Below are positions 39,601 to 51,600 of a DNA stretch of 64,000 nt, in pieces. Location: assembly GCA_014843695.1 (NCBI GenBank), contig CM026398.1:43455372-43519371 (forward strand), read 5' to 3'. Numbering within the stretch: position 1 is the first letter of the stretch; every line of letters begins with the position of its first letter. The position numbers and the translations under genes are program-made. The stretch is from Archivesica marissinica. Lineage: Eukaryota > Mollusca > Bivalvia > Venerida > Vesicomyidae. The notes under the pieces are model-generated. The model was given only the letters and a program-made list of their open reading frames with translations, had not been told where the DNA came from and ran no database searches.

Positions 39601-42600
39601 ACTCTGTGACCTCATATCTACACACCAATGTGGACGAGTACACACCAATGTGGACGACTACACACCAATGTGGACGAATACACACCAATGTGGACGACTC
39701 TGTGACCTCAAATCTACACACCAATGTGGTGACTCTGTGACCTCAAATCTACACACCAATGTGGACGACTCTGTGACCTCAAATCTACACACCAATGTGG
39801 ACGACTCTGTGACCTCAAATCTACACACCAATGTGGGTGACTCTGTGACCTCAAATCTACACACCAATGTGGGGTGACTCTGTGACCTCAAATCTACACA
39901 CCAATGTGGACGACTCTGTGACCTCAAATCTACACACCAATGTGGGGTGACTCTGTGACCTCAAATCTACACACCAATGTGGGGTGACTCTGTGACCTCA
40001 AATCTACACACCAATGTGGACGACTCTGTGACCTCAAATCTACACACCAATGTGGACGACTCTGTGACCTCAAATCTACACACCAATGTGGACTACACAC
40101 CAATGTGGACGACTCTGTGACCTCAAATCTACACACCAATGTGGGTGACTCTGTGACCTCAAATCTACACACCAATGTGGACGACTCTGTGACCTCAAAT
40201 CTACACACCAATGTGGACGACTCTGTGACCTCAAATCTACACACCAATGTGGACGACTCTGTGACCTCAAATCTACACACCAATGTGGACGACTCTGTGA
40301 CCTCAAATCTACACACCAATGTGGGGTGACTCTGTGACCTCAAATCTACACACCAATGTGGACGACTCTGTGACCTCAAATTACACACCAATGTGGACGA
40401 CTACACACCAATGTGGACGACTACACACCAATGTGGACGACTCTGTGACCTCAAATCTACACACCAACGTGGGGTGACTCTGTGACCTCAAATCTACACA
40501 CCAATGTGGACGACTCTGTGACCTCAAATCTACACACCAATGTGGACGACTCTGTGACCTCAAATCTACACACCAATGTGGACGACTCTGTGACCTCAAA
40601 TCTACACACCAATGTGGACGACTCTGTGACCTCAAATCTACACACCAATGTGGACGACTCTGTGACCTCAAATCTACACACCAACGTGGGGTGACTCTGT
40701 GACCTCAAATCTACACACCAATGTGGACGACTCTGTGACCTCAAATCTACACACCAATGTGGACGACTACACACCAATGTGGACGACTACACACCAATGT
40801 GGACGACTCTGTGACCTCAAATCTACACACCAATGTGGACGACTCTGTGACCTCAAATCTACACACCAATATGAATGACTCTGTGACCTCAAATCTACAC
40901 ATCAATGTGGACGACTCTGTGACCTCAAATCTACACACCAATGTGGACGACTCTGTGACCTCAAATCTACACACCAACGTGGGGTGACTCTGTGACCTCA
41001 AATCTACACACCAATGTGGACGACTCTGTGACCTCAAATCTACACACCAATGTGGACGACTCTGTGACCTCAAATCTACACACCAACGTGGGGTGACTCT
41101 GTGACCTCAAATCTACACACCAATGTGGACGACTCTGTGACCTCAAATCTACACACCAATGTGGACGACTACACACCAATGTGGACGACTACACACCAAT
41201 GTGGACGACTCTGTGACCTCAAATCTACACACCAATGTGGACGACTACACACCAATGTGGACGACTACACACCAATGTGGACGACTCTGTGACCTCAAAT
41301 CACTTGCTCGTCACTGCTGTAGGTTCAAATCAAATTCCTTCCTAGGAGGAAGCTAATCAGCTGGTGTGCAGAAGGTCAATGGTTCTATGTGGGAGCCTGA
41401 ACTACTATTTGGAGTGATACCTGTGGTGCTGAATTACCCACATTGCATTGCATTTGAAACATTATCTCGATACGGTACATATATAGGGATACAGATCATG
41501 GTGTGAGGGCACAAATAGTTTTAGTTATTCTGCATATTTAGGGGTCTAGATATTGAGTGTGATACATTGTTTAGCCATAGCGCATATATTTGGATACAAG
41601 TCTATGTGTGGGGGACACAGTAAACTGTTTATCTACAAACTATAGCCTTGACAAGGGGAGTAACTAACATCTACAGTAAACTGTTTATCCACAAACTACA
41701 GCCTTGACAAGGGGAGTAACTAACATCTACAGTAAACTGTTTATCTACAAACTACAGCCTGGACAAGGGGAGTAACCAACCCTTCACAGTAAACTGTTTA
41801 TCTACAAACTACAGCCTCGACAAGGGGAGTAACTAACATCTACAGTAAAGTGTTTATCTACAAACTACAGCCTGGACAAGGGGAGTAACCCACCCTTCAC
41901 AGTAAACTGTTTATCTACAAACTACAGCCTCGACAAGGGGAGTAACTAACATCTACAGTAAATTGTTTATCTACAAACTACAGCCTGGACAAGGGGAGTA
42001 ACCCACCCTTCTCATTAAACTGTTTATCTACAAACTGCAGCCTGGACAAGGGGAGTAAACCAACCTACACAGTAAACAGTTCATCCACAAGCTACAGCCT
42101 GCACAAGGGTAGTAACCCACCCTTCACAGTAAACTGTTTATCTACAAACTACAGCCTCTGCACAAGGGTAGTAACCCACCCTTCACAGTAAACTGTTTAT
42201 CTACAAACTGCAGCCTGGACAAGGGGAGTAACCCACCCTTCACAGTAAACAGTTCATCCACAAACTACAGTCTGGACAAGGGGAGTAACCCACCATTCAC
42301 AGTAAACTGTTTATCTACAAACTGCAGCCTGGACAAGGGGAGTAACCCACCCTTCACAGTAAACAGTTCATCCACAAACTACAGTCTGGACAAGGGGAGT
42401 AACCCACCCTTCACAGTAAACTGTTTATCTACAAACTACAGTCTGGACAAGGGGAGTAACTCACCTTCACAGTAAACAGTTCATCCACAAACTACAGCCT
42501 GGACAAGGGGAGTAACCCACCCTTCACAGTAAACTGTTTATCTACAAACTGCAGCCTGGACAAGGGGAGTAACCCACCTTTCACAGTAAACTGTTTATCT

Positions 42601-45600
42601 ACAAACTATGCAGCCTGGACAAGGGGAGTAACCCACCCTTCACAGTAAACTGTTTATCTACAAACTATACAGCCTGGACAAGGGGAGTAACCCACCCTTC
42701 ACAGTAAACTGTTTATCTACAAACTATACAGCCTGGACAAGGGGAGTAACCCACCCTTCACAGTAAACTGTTTATCTACAAACTATACAGCCTGGACAAG
42801 GGGAGTAACCCACCCTTCACAGTAAACTGTTTATCTACAAACTATACAGCCTGAATAAGGGGAGTAACCAACCTTTACAGTAAACTGTTTACTGATTTGT
42901 TCAGCAGCACATATAGGTTGTTTCGTGGGCGGCACACATATGATACTCTCCTCTGTCAGTGCGGTCAAGTTACATTTCTCACACCCAATATACACAATCA
43001 CATCTTCCGCATTTGCTGCCATTGTCAAACGTTCACCCTACAAGTAGAATCGAGTATCACTGTAGGAAAAACAACATAATGGACATGAAACCTTGTGAAA
43101 CAGTATCGATTGTATGTTAACTTCAGTATCATATTCATGCTTATATATACTGCCACTCAGTGCAACCAAATGCATTGAATTGGTATCCCATGCCAAATGC
43201 ATTGAATTGGTATCCCATGCCAAATGCATTGAATTGGTATCCCATGCCAAATGCATTGAATTGGTATCCCATGCCAAATGCATTGAATTGGTATCCCATG
43301 CCAAATGCATTGAATTGGTATCCCATGCCAAATGCATTGAATTGGTATCCCATGCCAAATGCATTGAATTGGTATCCCACGCCAAATGCATCGACTTGGT
43401 ATCCCACGCCAAATGCATCGAATTGGTATCCCACGCCAAATGCATTGAATTGGTATCCCATGCCAAATGCATTGAATTGGTATCCCATGCCAAATGCATC
43501 AAATTGATATCCCACGCCAAATGCATTGAATTGGTATCCCATACAAATGCATTGAATTGGTATCCCACGTCAAATGCATCAAATTGATATCCCACGTCAA
43601 ATGCATCAAATCGATATCCCACGTCAAATGCATCAAATTGATATCCCACGTCAAATGCATCAAATTGATATCCCACGTCAAATGCATCAAATTGATATCC
43701 CACGTCAAATGCATCAAATTGATATCCCACGTCAAATGCATCAAATTGATATCCCACGCCAAATGCATCAAATTGATATCCCACGTCAAATGCATCAAAT
43801 TGATATCCCACGTCAAATGCATCAAATTGATATCCCACGTCAAATGCATCAAATTGATATCCCACGTCAAATGCATCAAATTGATATCCCACGCCAAATG
43901 CATCAAATTGATATCCCATGCCAAATGCATCAAATTGATATCCCATGCCAAATGCATCAAATTGATATCCCACGCCAAATGCATTGAATTGATATCCCAC
44001 GCCAAATGCATTGAATTGATATCCCACGCCAAATGCATTGAATTGATATCCCACGCCAAATGCATTGAATTGATATCCCACGTCAAATGCATTGAATTGA
44101 TATTTTTTTGATAACGGATGGGAATTGTGACCAATCTGAATAGATTTGAATACAGGTCACGGTCAGTTAGAGCAGAAATGAAACATTATTAAATTAAATT
44201 TTTAATTACATGTGAAAAATTAGTATAATAAATGACCTTGACAGTGTGTTGGCAGGTTTTATTACACTAAATGGTAATTAGTAAGGGCCATAACCCCGGT
44301 ATTCCTTATGCGATTTGAATAACACTTACATCTCCCCATACCATCAAACATTTCTACAAAGTTGTATTCAAATCAGCCATACCATGTCTGAGATATTGCT
44401 CCAGACACATTTTTGAAATGGACGCATGGACATACCTGTCAAAACAATATCCCACCATCGTCGTGGGCGATAATAAAGAAGGAAAACTAATAGAACCAGG
44501 AAATGTCTGGTTTGTATGGGCGGGGTTCTCCACTGTACAGAACAGTAGTACAATCACATAAGGATTAAATTGAAAAATAAAGAATTGAAATCATAACTGG
44601 CATGGTCTCGGGGGGTTATAAAACTTTGCTCAAGTCTTAGACTCAAGCTCAAGTGATATGATTGGTTGAATTTGAGATATACACTCGCTGAACCATGTGT
44701 GTTTTACGTTTATTTATCGTCGCTACCGGTTGCCCTATATGAGCGACGCCTCCTGAAGATATTAGTCATTTTAGATTTTTGGAGGATAGTGCAATGATAC
44801 AGACAGAAACCCATTCCATAGTCTCCTCTGGTTCTTTTACGTGCACGGTGTAAAGCACCGACATGAGACCTCGGTTTAACGTCTCATCTGAAAGACTGTT
44901 AATTTTATTATGGTCATACGGGGGATCGAACCTGTGATCCCTGGATTACCAGTCCAGCGTGTTACCACTGGACTACAGATCCGTCTGTTCCAAGCTGAAC
45001 CAAGATTGGAGAACAGTTTTATAACCTCCAGGCACGGTCTCATAGTGTATACCTTAATGATGAGGCTCTCTTGGAGTTCATCATAGATCTTGATGGAAGT
45101 GAAGTTATCTAATGCAGGGTTTGGATAATACATGAGCAGTGCTATGTTGCTAGGCAACCTGTCCGCAGTAACAGAAGACACATCATCCATCTCAAAGCTG
45201 AGTCTGTAAGCACACAAATGTGGTAATAATAACAACAACAAGCTGTACTTAGATTAAGCTTAAGAACAAAACTGTGTTATCTAATTAAGAACAAATCTGT
45301 GTTATCTAATTAAGAACAATCTGTGTTATCTAATTAAGAACAAATCTGTGTTATCTGATTAAGAACAACTCTGTGTTATCTAATTAAGAACAAATCTGTG
45401 TTATCTAATTAAGAACAAATCTGTGTTATCTGATTAAGAACAAATCTGTGTTATCTGATTAAGAACAAATCTGTGTTATCTGATTAAGAACAATATTGTT
45501 TTAACTAATTAAGAACAAATCTGTGTTATCTAATTAAGAACAATCTGTGTTATCTAATTAAGAACAAATCTGTGTTATCTGATTAAGAACAAATCTGTGT

Positions 45601-48600
45601 TATCTGATTAAGAACAATATTGTTTTAACTAATTAAGAACAAAACTGTGTTATCTAATTAAGAACAATATGTGTTATCTGATTAAGAACAAATCTGTGTT
45701 ATCTAATTAAGAACAAATCTGTGTTATCTAATTAAGAACAAATCTGTGTTATCTGATTAAGAACAAATCTGTGTTATCTGATTAAGAACAAACATGTGTT
45801 ATCTGATTAAGAACAAATCTGTGTTATCTAATTAAGAACAAACATGTGTTATCTAATTAAGAACAAATCTGTGTTATCTGATTAAGAACAATATTGTTTT
45901 GACTAATTAAGAACAAATCTATGTTATCTAATTAAGAACAAATCTGTGTTATCTGATTAAGAACAAATCTGTGTTATCTAATTAAGAACAAATCTGTGTT
46001 ATCTAATTAAGAACAAATCTGTGTTATCTGATTAAGAACAAATCTGTGTTATCTAATTAAGAACAAACATGTGTTATCTAATTAAGAACAAATCTGTGTT
46101 ATCTGATTAAGAACAATATTGTGTTATCTAATCAAGAATGATACATAAAACAGAAATAGTTGCAACAGCATAGTTAGGATTGGGAAAAAAGTTACACAGT
46201 AACTTATTTGAATGCCTTTCCTCTGTCTTTGATGGGCGATATAACTATGAGACATGGTAAGCATTTTACAAACCTTGCGGGCACTGCCTCAACACTCCGG
46301 CGATTCCTCTCGCCCATTCTACGAGAATCATGAGATGCTGGAACGTGTATGTTCCTGGGGCTAGGGCAGTAGATCAAACCAGCCATGTCATCTCTAGTAC
46401 AGTCCTGTGTTGCACAATACTTATATAATACAAGGTGTCAAAACAATCACTCAAACCAGCCATGTCATCTCTAGTACAGTCCTGTGTTGCACAATACTTA
46501 TATAATACAAGGTGTCAAACCAGCCATGTCATCTCTAGTACAGTCCTGTGTTGCACAATACTTATATAATACAAGGTGTCAAACCAGCCATGTCATCTCT
46601 AGTACAGTCCTGTGTTGCACAATACTTATATAATACAAGGTGTCAAACCAGCCATGTCATCTCTAGTACAGTCCTGTGTTGCACAATACTTATATAATAC
46701 AAGGTGTCAAAACAATCACTCAAACCAGGTATCTCCTCCACTATGTGCATGTCGTGACCTCGGCACAGCTCACAACAGGAATATGGTTCAAGGACTTCGC
46801 TGACGGAAGCCGCGCCATCGGAATCGCGTGACTCTATACATTTACATATAGAGTACCATACGACTAACTTCCCTACTTGGCGAGACAGCAACATTTAGTG
46901 CTGGCGACGACGGATAACTGGTTTTCTTTTAGCTGGCTCCTTCAAGGGGAGCGATCTCCTTCAAGGAAGACGGTGGGACGCAGACTTCTTGATGGCGTGA
47001 GGACCCCAGCGAAGAAACCGGAAACATTATTGCTGCTGTGAGCTGACAAATCGTGGAGGATGTGGTCCTACAAGGGACCCCTTCGAAAGATGATACAGGA
47101 CTTGTCACTCTGAGAAGAACGAAGATGCCTTTCCAGTTGTCTACATAAACAACTTAGATGACAACGTAAACTTCTTAGAGAAACCAGTCGCCTAAATGCC
47201 TCGGCGGAGGCAACAATAAAGAAAACTTATTTGGAAATCACAGATCACAGACACAGATTGGAAATGTTTGCAATAACTCAATTCTAACTACAATGATAGC
47301 GTGGAATCCATCAGTATGATTCTAGTACTAACCATTCACCAGTTGCAAGCCTAATAATGCTTCTGTTTGTTTGTTCGGGTTGACACATTTTGGTCTCTAT
47401 CGCAAGCGGGCAGTTTACCTGACAACACCTTTCCTGGGCAGGCTCAAGTGGTTAACAAGTACTGGGTGCACCAACCTCCATAAGAAACTGCCAACTTTTT
47501 CATATCAATGAGATACGGCCTAAGAAGGGCTCGAACCCGTGACCATCAGTGATGATAGGTTACAGTGGTATACAAATCAGCAATCGTTAACAGGTGCACC
47601 AACCTCCATAAGGAACTGCCAACTTTTTCATGTAAATGAGACATGGCCTGAGTGGAGCTCGAACCTGCAGCCATCAGTGATGATGGGTTACTGTGGTATA
47701 CAAGTAAGCAACCGTAACCACTCAACCACGGAGTCATACTCAATCACGTTTTTCTAATCACGTTTATACATACAATGTATTAAGAGATATTGAATCAGAA
47801 TTGTTGGACTCCCAGAAATTCAGCAAAAGTGTTCAGACCACATTAGTTGCCACTTACAATTGTGCAAGGGTAGCATGTAAAGAAATTGGGATCTTAATAT
47901 ATAAATAATGAGAGAAGCTTGTGATCCAGTAGCTACACATACAGTCTGTGTTAGTGGGCACCTCTATTAAGCAGCCAACCTGTATTAAGCAGCCAGTTTC
48001 CAGATTCCCAATATATTGTTTTATTATACATTTGACCTCTATTAACCCTTTGCGTGCTAGCGGCAGATAAAAATCACTTTTGCAAATGGCATAGAGCCGG
48101 ATCAAATGGCACAGATAGTGCCATCTGAGGCTCTATGCTGTTTGCTATTCGGATAGTGGAGCTAAAACACTTGGCTGAATAGCAAACAACATAGATCCTG
48201 ATCAGTCATGGTGTTATGTCACGGCTGATCTGGATCTATGTTGTTTGATTTTATTTACTCAGCAGGAAAAGAGTTAAGCACCCACCTGTGCTAATCAGCC
48301 ACTTTCTATGGTTCACTTGGCTGACTGCTTAAGACAGGTTTGACCGTACATGTATATATATCAACACATTTATATAGAGTACAGTACCTCTGTTTTAGAC
48401 TTAACTCCATCAAACACTGCATAGATCTTCGGTTCCTGTATAGCATATAGATTGGTACCTTCTATTGTCAGAATTCTTCCTCCGCTGAAAGGTAACAGTA
48501 CACAGTTCAACTTGTCTATACAGGTCACCCGCGGGAATAGAAACATTTTACTGGGTATTTATTGTCATGTGACCTTTATATGAAGTAACATTAGTAAACG

Positions 48601-51600
48601 GCCTGTAACCAGAATGTCACAGAAACGTTTCATTAAACTAATTAAAGAAAATGAGTTAAAAAATAATGTTGTCAACTTTATAATTATTTTGATGAAATTT
48701 TTTATATTCCGGTATACTGGAAATGTATACCATTTTTGAGAGATGATTTATCACATATTTAAACATACAAATCAGCTTAGAATGTGAGATTGCCTTCTTA
48801 CATGATAAATTATACAAACATGAACAAAAATAGAATAGCACAAATTGTCAAGAAACGTTTTTAAAAATTTCCTTTCTTTTTATTATTCTTTTAAATCTAC
48901 TCTTATTGTTCCTCATTTTGCTATCCGATAATTACGTATTTTTTTACGTACAACGATATAATTTTGTCAATGGACATATCATTTTTTACCAGAAAGATAT
49001 CCACCAAAAATTTCACAATAAATAAAAAATGTTTTTTGGTCCGAAATATTCAGTTTGGTGGAATGGAGCTGTATTCTAGACTGCATGTGTATTATTAAAA
49101 TTGATTACAATCGAATCATGAATGCACTAATGATGCAAATTCACTATGAGCAGTATTAGTATTGTTAATGTGTTAAGAAATCATTGCAATCTGTCGAATG
49201 TGGAATAAAAATAAATAATAATTTTTTTTTTTAAATTGATGCATATAGGAACACTTGTTTCACAATAGCAATATCTTAGGTCCAGTTCCCCAGTGTATGT
49301 ATCAGTGTCACACAAAAAGGTATGCTACAGGTAATATAATGATAGCAGGTTACATGTTTGATAGCGTTTCTAAGATTTGTTTTAGACTAGATGGTTAAGA
49401 TGGCTCTAGGTCGACACCTGCATACATGAAAGACCTCCTTCAGGCATGGCTGTCCCCTTTGAGTCCAAATGTTTGTAAAATGAAAATGTGTTCACCAAAT
49501 TAAAAATTGTCTTCCTTGAGAAGCCATAAGCTTTATTCTATATACAGAGAATATTAGGTTACTGTCTTATAAATTTTAATTCATTAGGCGAGTTGGAGAA
49601 TATATACACGGTTAGAGACAAGCCGACTAATTTAAAATTTATAAGACAGTAACCTAATATTCTATTTATCCTATCTTCTGATAAAATAGAAGTTTTAGAG
49701 AGGAAAGATCATGATTCATGACCCGAAGTTTATCATACTATCTGTGAAAATATAACGTCACATGAGGCACTGACTAATAAAGCTTTAGAGGCCGTTTTTT
49801 TACAATTATTACGCATGAAGGTAGGACAAAATACTTGAAGTATCCCCCTCTGCAATGTGGGGTGCCACCCCTCTGCAATGTGGTGCGCCACATTTGGGCT
49901 CCTGAAATGGTTATCATGTCTGCATCTTATCTACGGTATACATGCACGGTCTCGGCACATTCGTGTAAAGTTTTATATTAAAGAACGGTTTTTGAGGAGA
50001 TGTTGAGTGGATGCTAGTTTTGACACAGTTTGTTCACAATGCTCATCTTCAGCACGTATCTAGACCACTGTGTACTCTGGTGATATAAATAATCATCTTC
50101 AGCACGTATCTAGACCACTGTGTACTCTGGTGATATAAATAACCATCTTCAGCACATATCTAGACCACTGTGTACTCTGGTGAGATAAATAACCATCTAC
50201 GGCACGTATCTAGACCACTGTGTACTCTGGTGAGATAAATAACCATCTACGGCATGTATCTAGACCACTGTGTACTCTGGTGAGATAAATAACCATCTTC
50301 AGCACGTATCTAGACCACTGTGTACTCTGGTGAGATAAATAACCATCTTCAGCACGTATCTAGACCACTGTGTACTCTGGTGAGATAAATAACTGACAAT
50401 AAGTCTTACCTTTGGAAGCTTTTCTTTGGTTGTATGGATGTGATGTTTGGGTCTGTGACATATTTGTATGTTACGTTCTCATTCCCCAATACTGCAGCTC
50501 CATCAAACCCCACCTCAACCTTCAGAGCTTCACTAAGTCTACTGGGATTCCAAGATACTGTCTTGCACACAAACTTAGGTGGGTCAGGTCTGAAATATCA
50601 TTTTTGGTTTGTAACACTCTAGACTTAGCCTGGGTTCCAGTCTGTTGATTTTTCACATTTTAACTTCTGGCAAATGATCAGAAACTCAATACGGACTGAG
50701 TATGATGATGATTGAGCTTATTTACCCTCACCTCCGGCGAACCATGTGGGCGAGCGTCGGCCAGATTAATGCTCTTAGTGTTAAAATACATTTATTTGAC
50801 TGACCAGGCAAAGTATATGAATGCCTGTTCCCAGGCTACTCTAGACTGTGAAATTCTATTAAACAAGATTCAATTAAAACGGACACCAATCAGTAGGAAA
50901 TGTTTGCTAAACAGTCAAACCTGTGTTAGTGGTCACCTTCATTAAGCAGACAACTTATATTAAGCAGTCAGTTTCCAGATTCCGAATATGTTGTTTTATT
51001 ATACAATTCACCTCTGTTAAGCAGCCACCTTTGCTAAGCAGCCAGTTTCTGTGATTATCTTGACTGGCTGCGACAGGTTTTGATTGTATATACATAAGAC
51101 TGATATTTAAAGAGGTCTGGTTTTTTTAACAATCATAGGTTATACAAATTTATTTTAGCTCGATTGCAAAACATGTTCTTATAACTTATATTAATCACTC
51201 TCGAGACCTCATTCCTGATGGAATCCATCGCCATGACAATCATAACTCCCAAGTGTAACTTCAGTAAATAAGTTGCACAGTGGTGGCCAGTACTAGTATA
51301 TGTTAGCGCGCTCGCTTCTCACCAATGCAATGAAGTATTTGAGATGGTACGGTGGTCACCAGATCGAACAGGTGGGTTTTCATCCGAGTACTCCAGTTTC
51401 CTCCCACATGAATGACCACATATACGCTTTCATCCGCACCAACGAGAGTGATTAATATAAGTTGTTAAAACTTGCTTTGCAATCTTATTTACAGTATTTA
51501 CTTGATAATATATCCTATCTTGTGATCAAGTGATAGAGGGTTGGATTTACGATTGAGGGGTGTCCCGGTGTCACAGGAAATCTTCCCCCCTGGAAATCTT

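Noticed and set aside
32158..41301. Many frames of 60 to 480 codons on both strands, some crossing the N block
   Set aside because: 36-bp satellite equals 12 codons; translations through N are meaningless.
43038..43057. Alternative acceptor for exon 11 at CTACAG further upstream
   Set aside because: It would add an in-frame stop or break the phase 0 junction with exon 10; TTGTAG at 43038 fits.
44354..44557. Small minus-strand frame of 67 codons
   Set aside because: No recognisable domain, no splice continuity with plexin and no homologous motif; likely chance.
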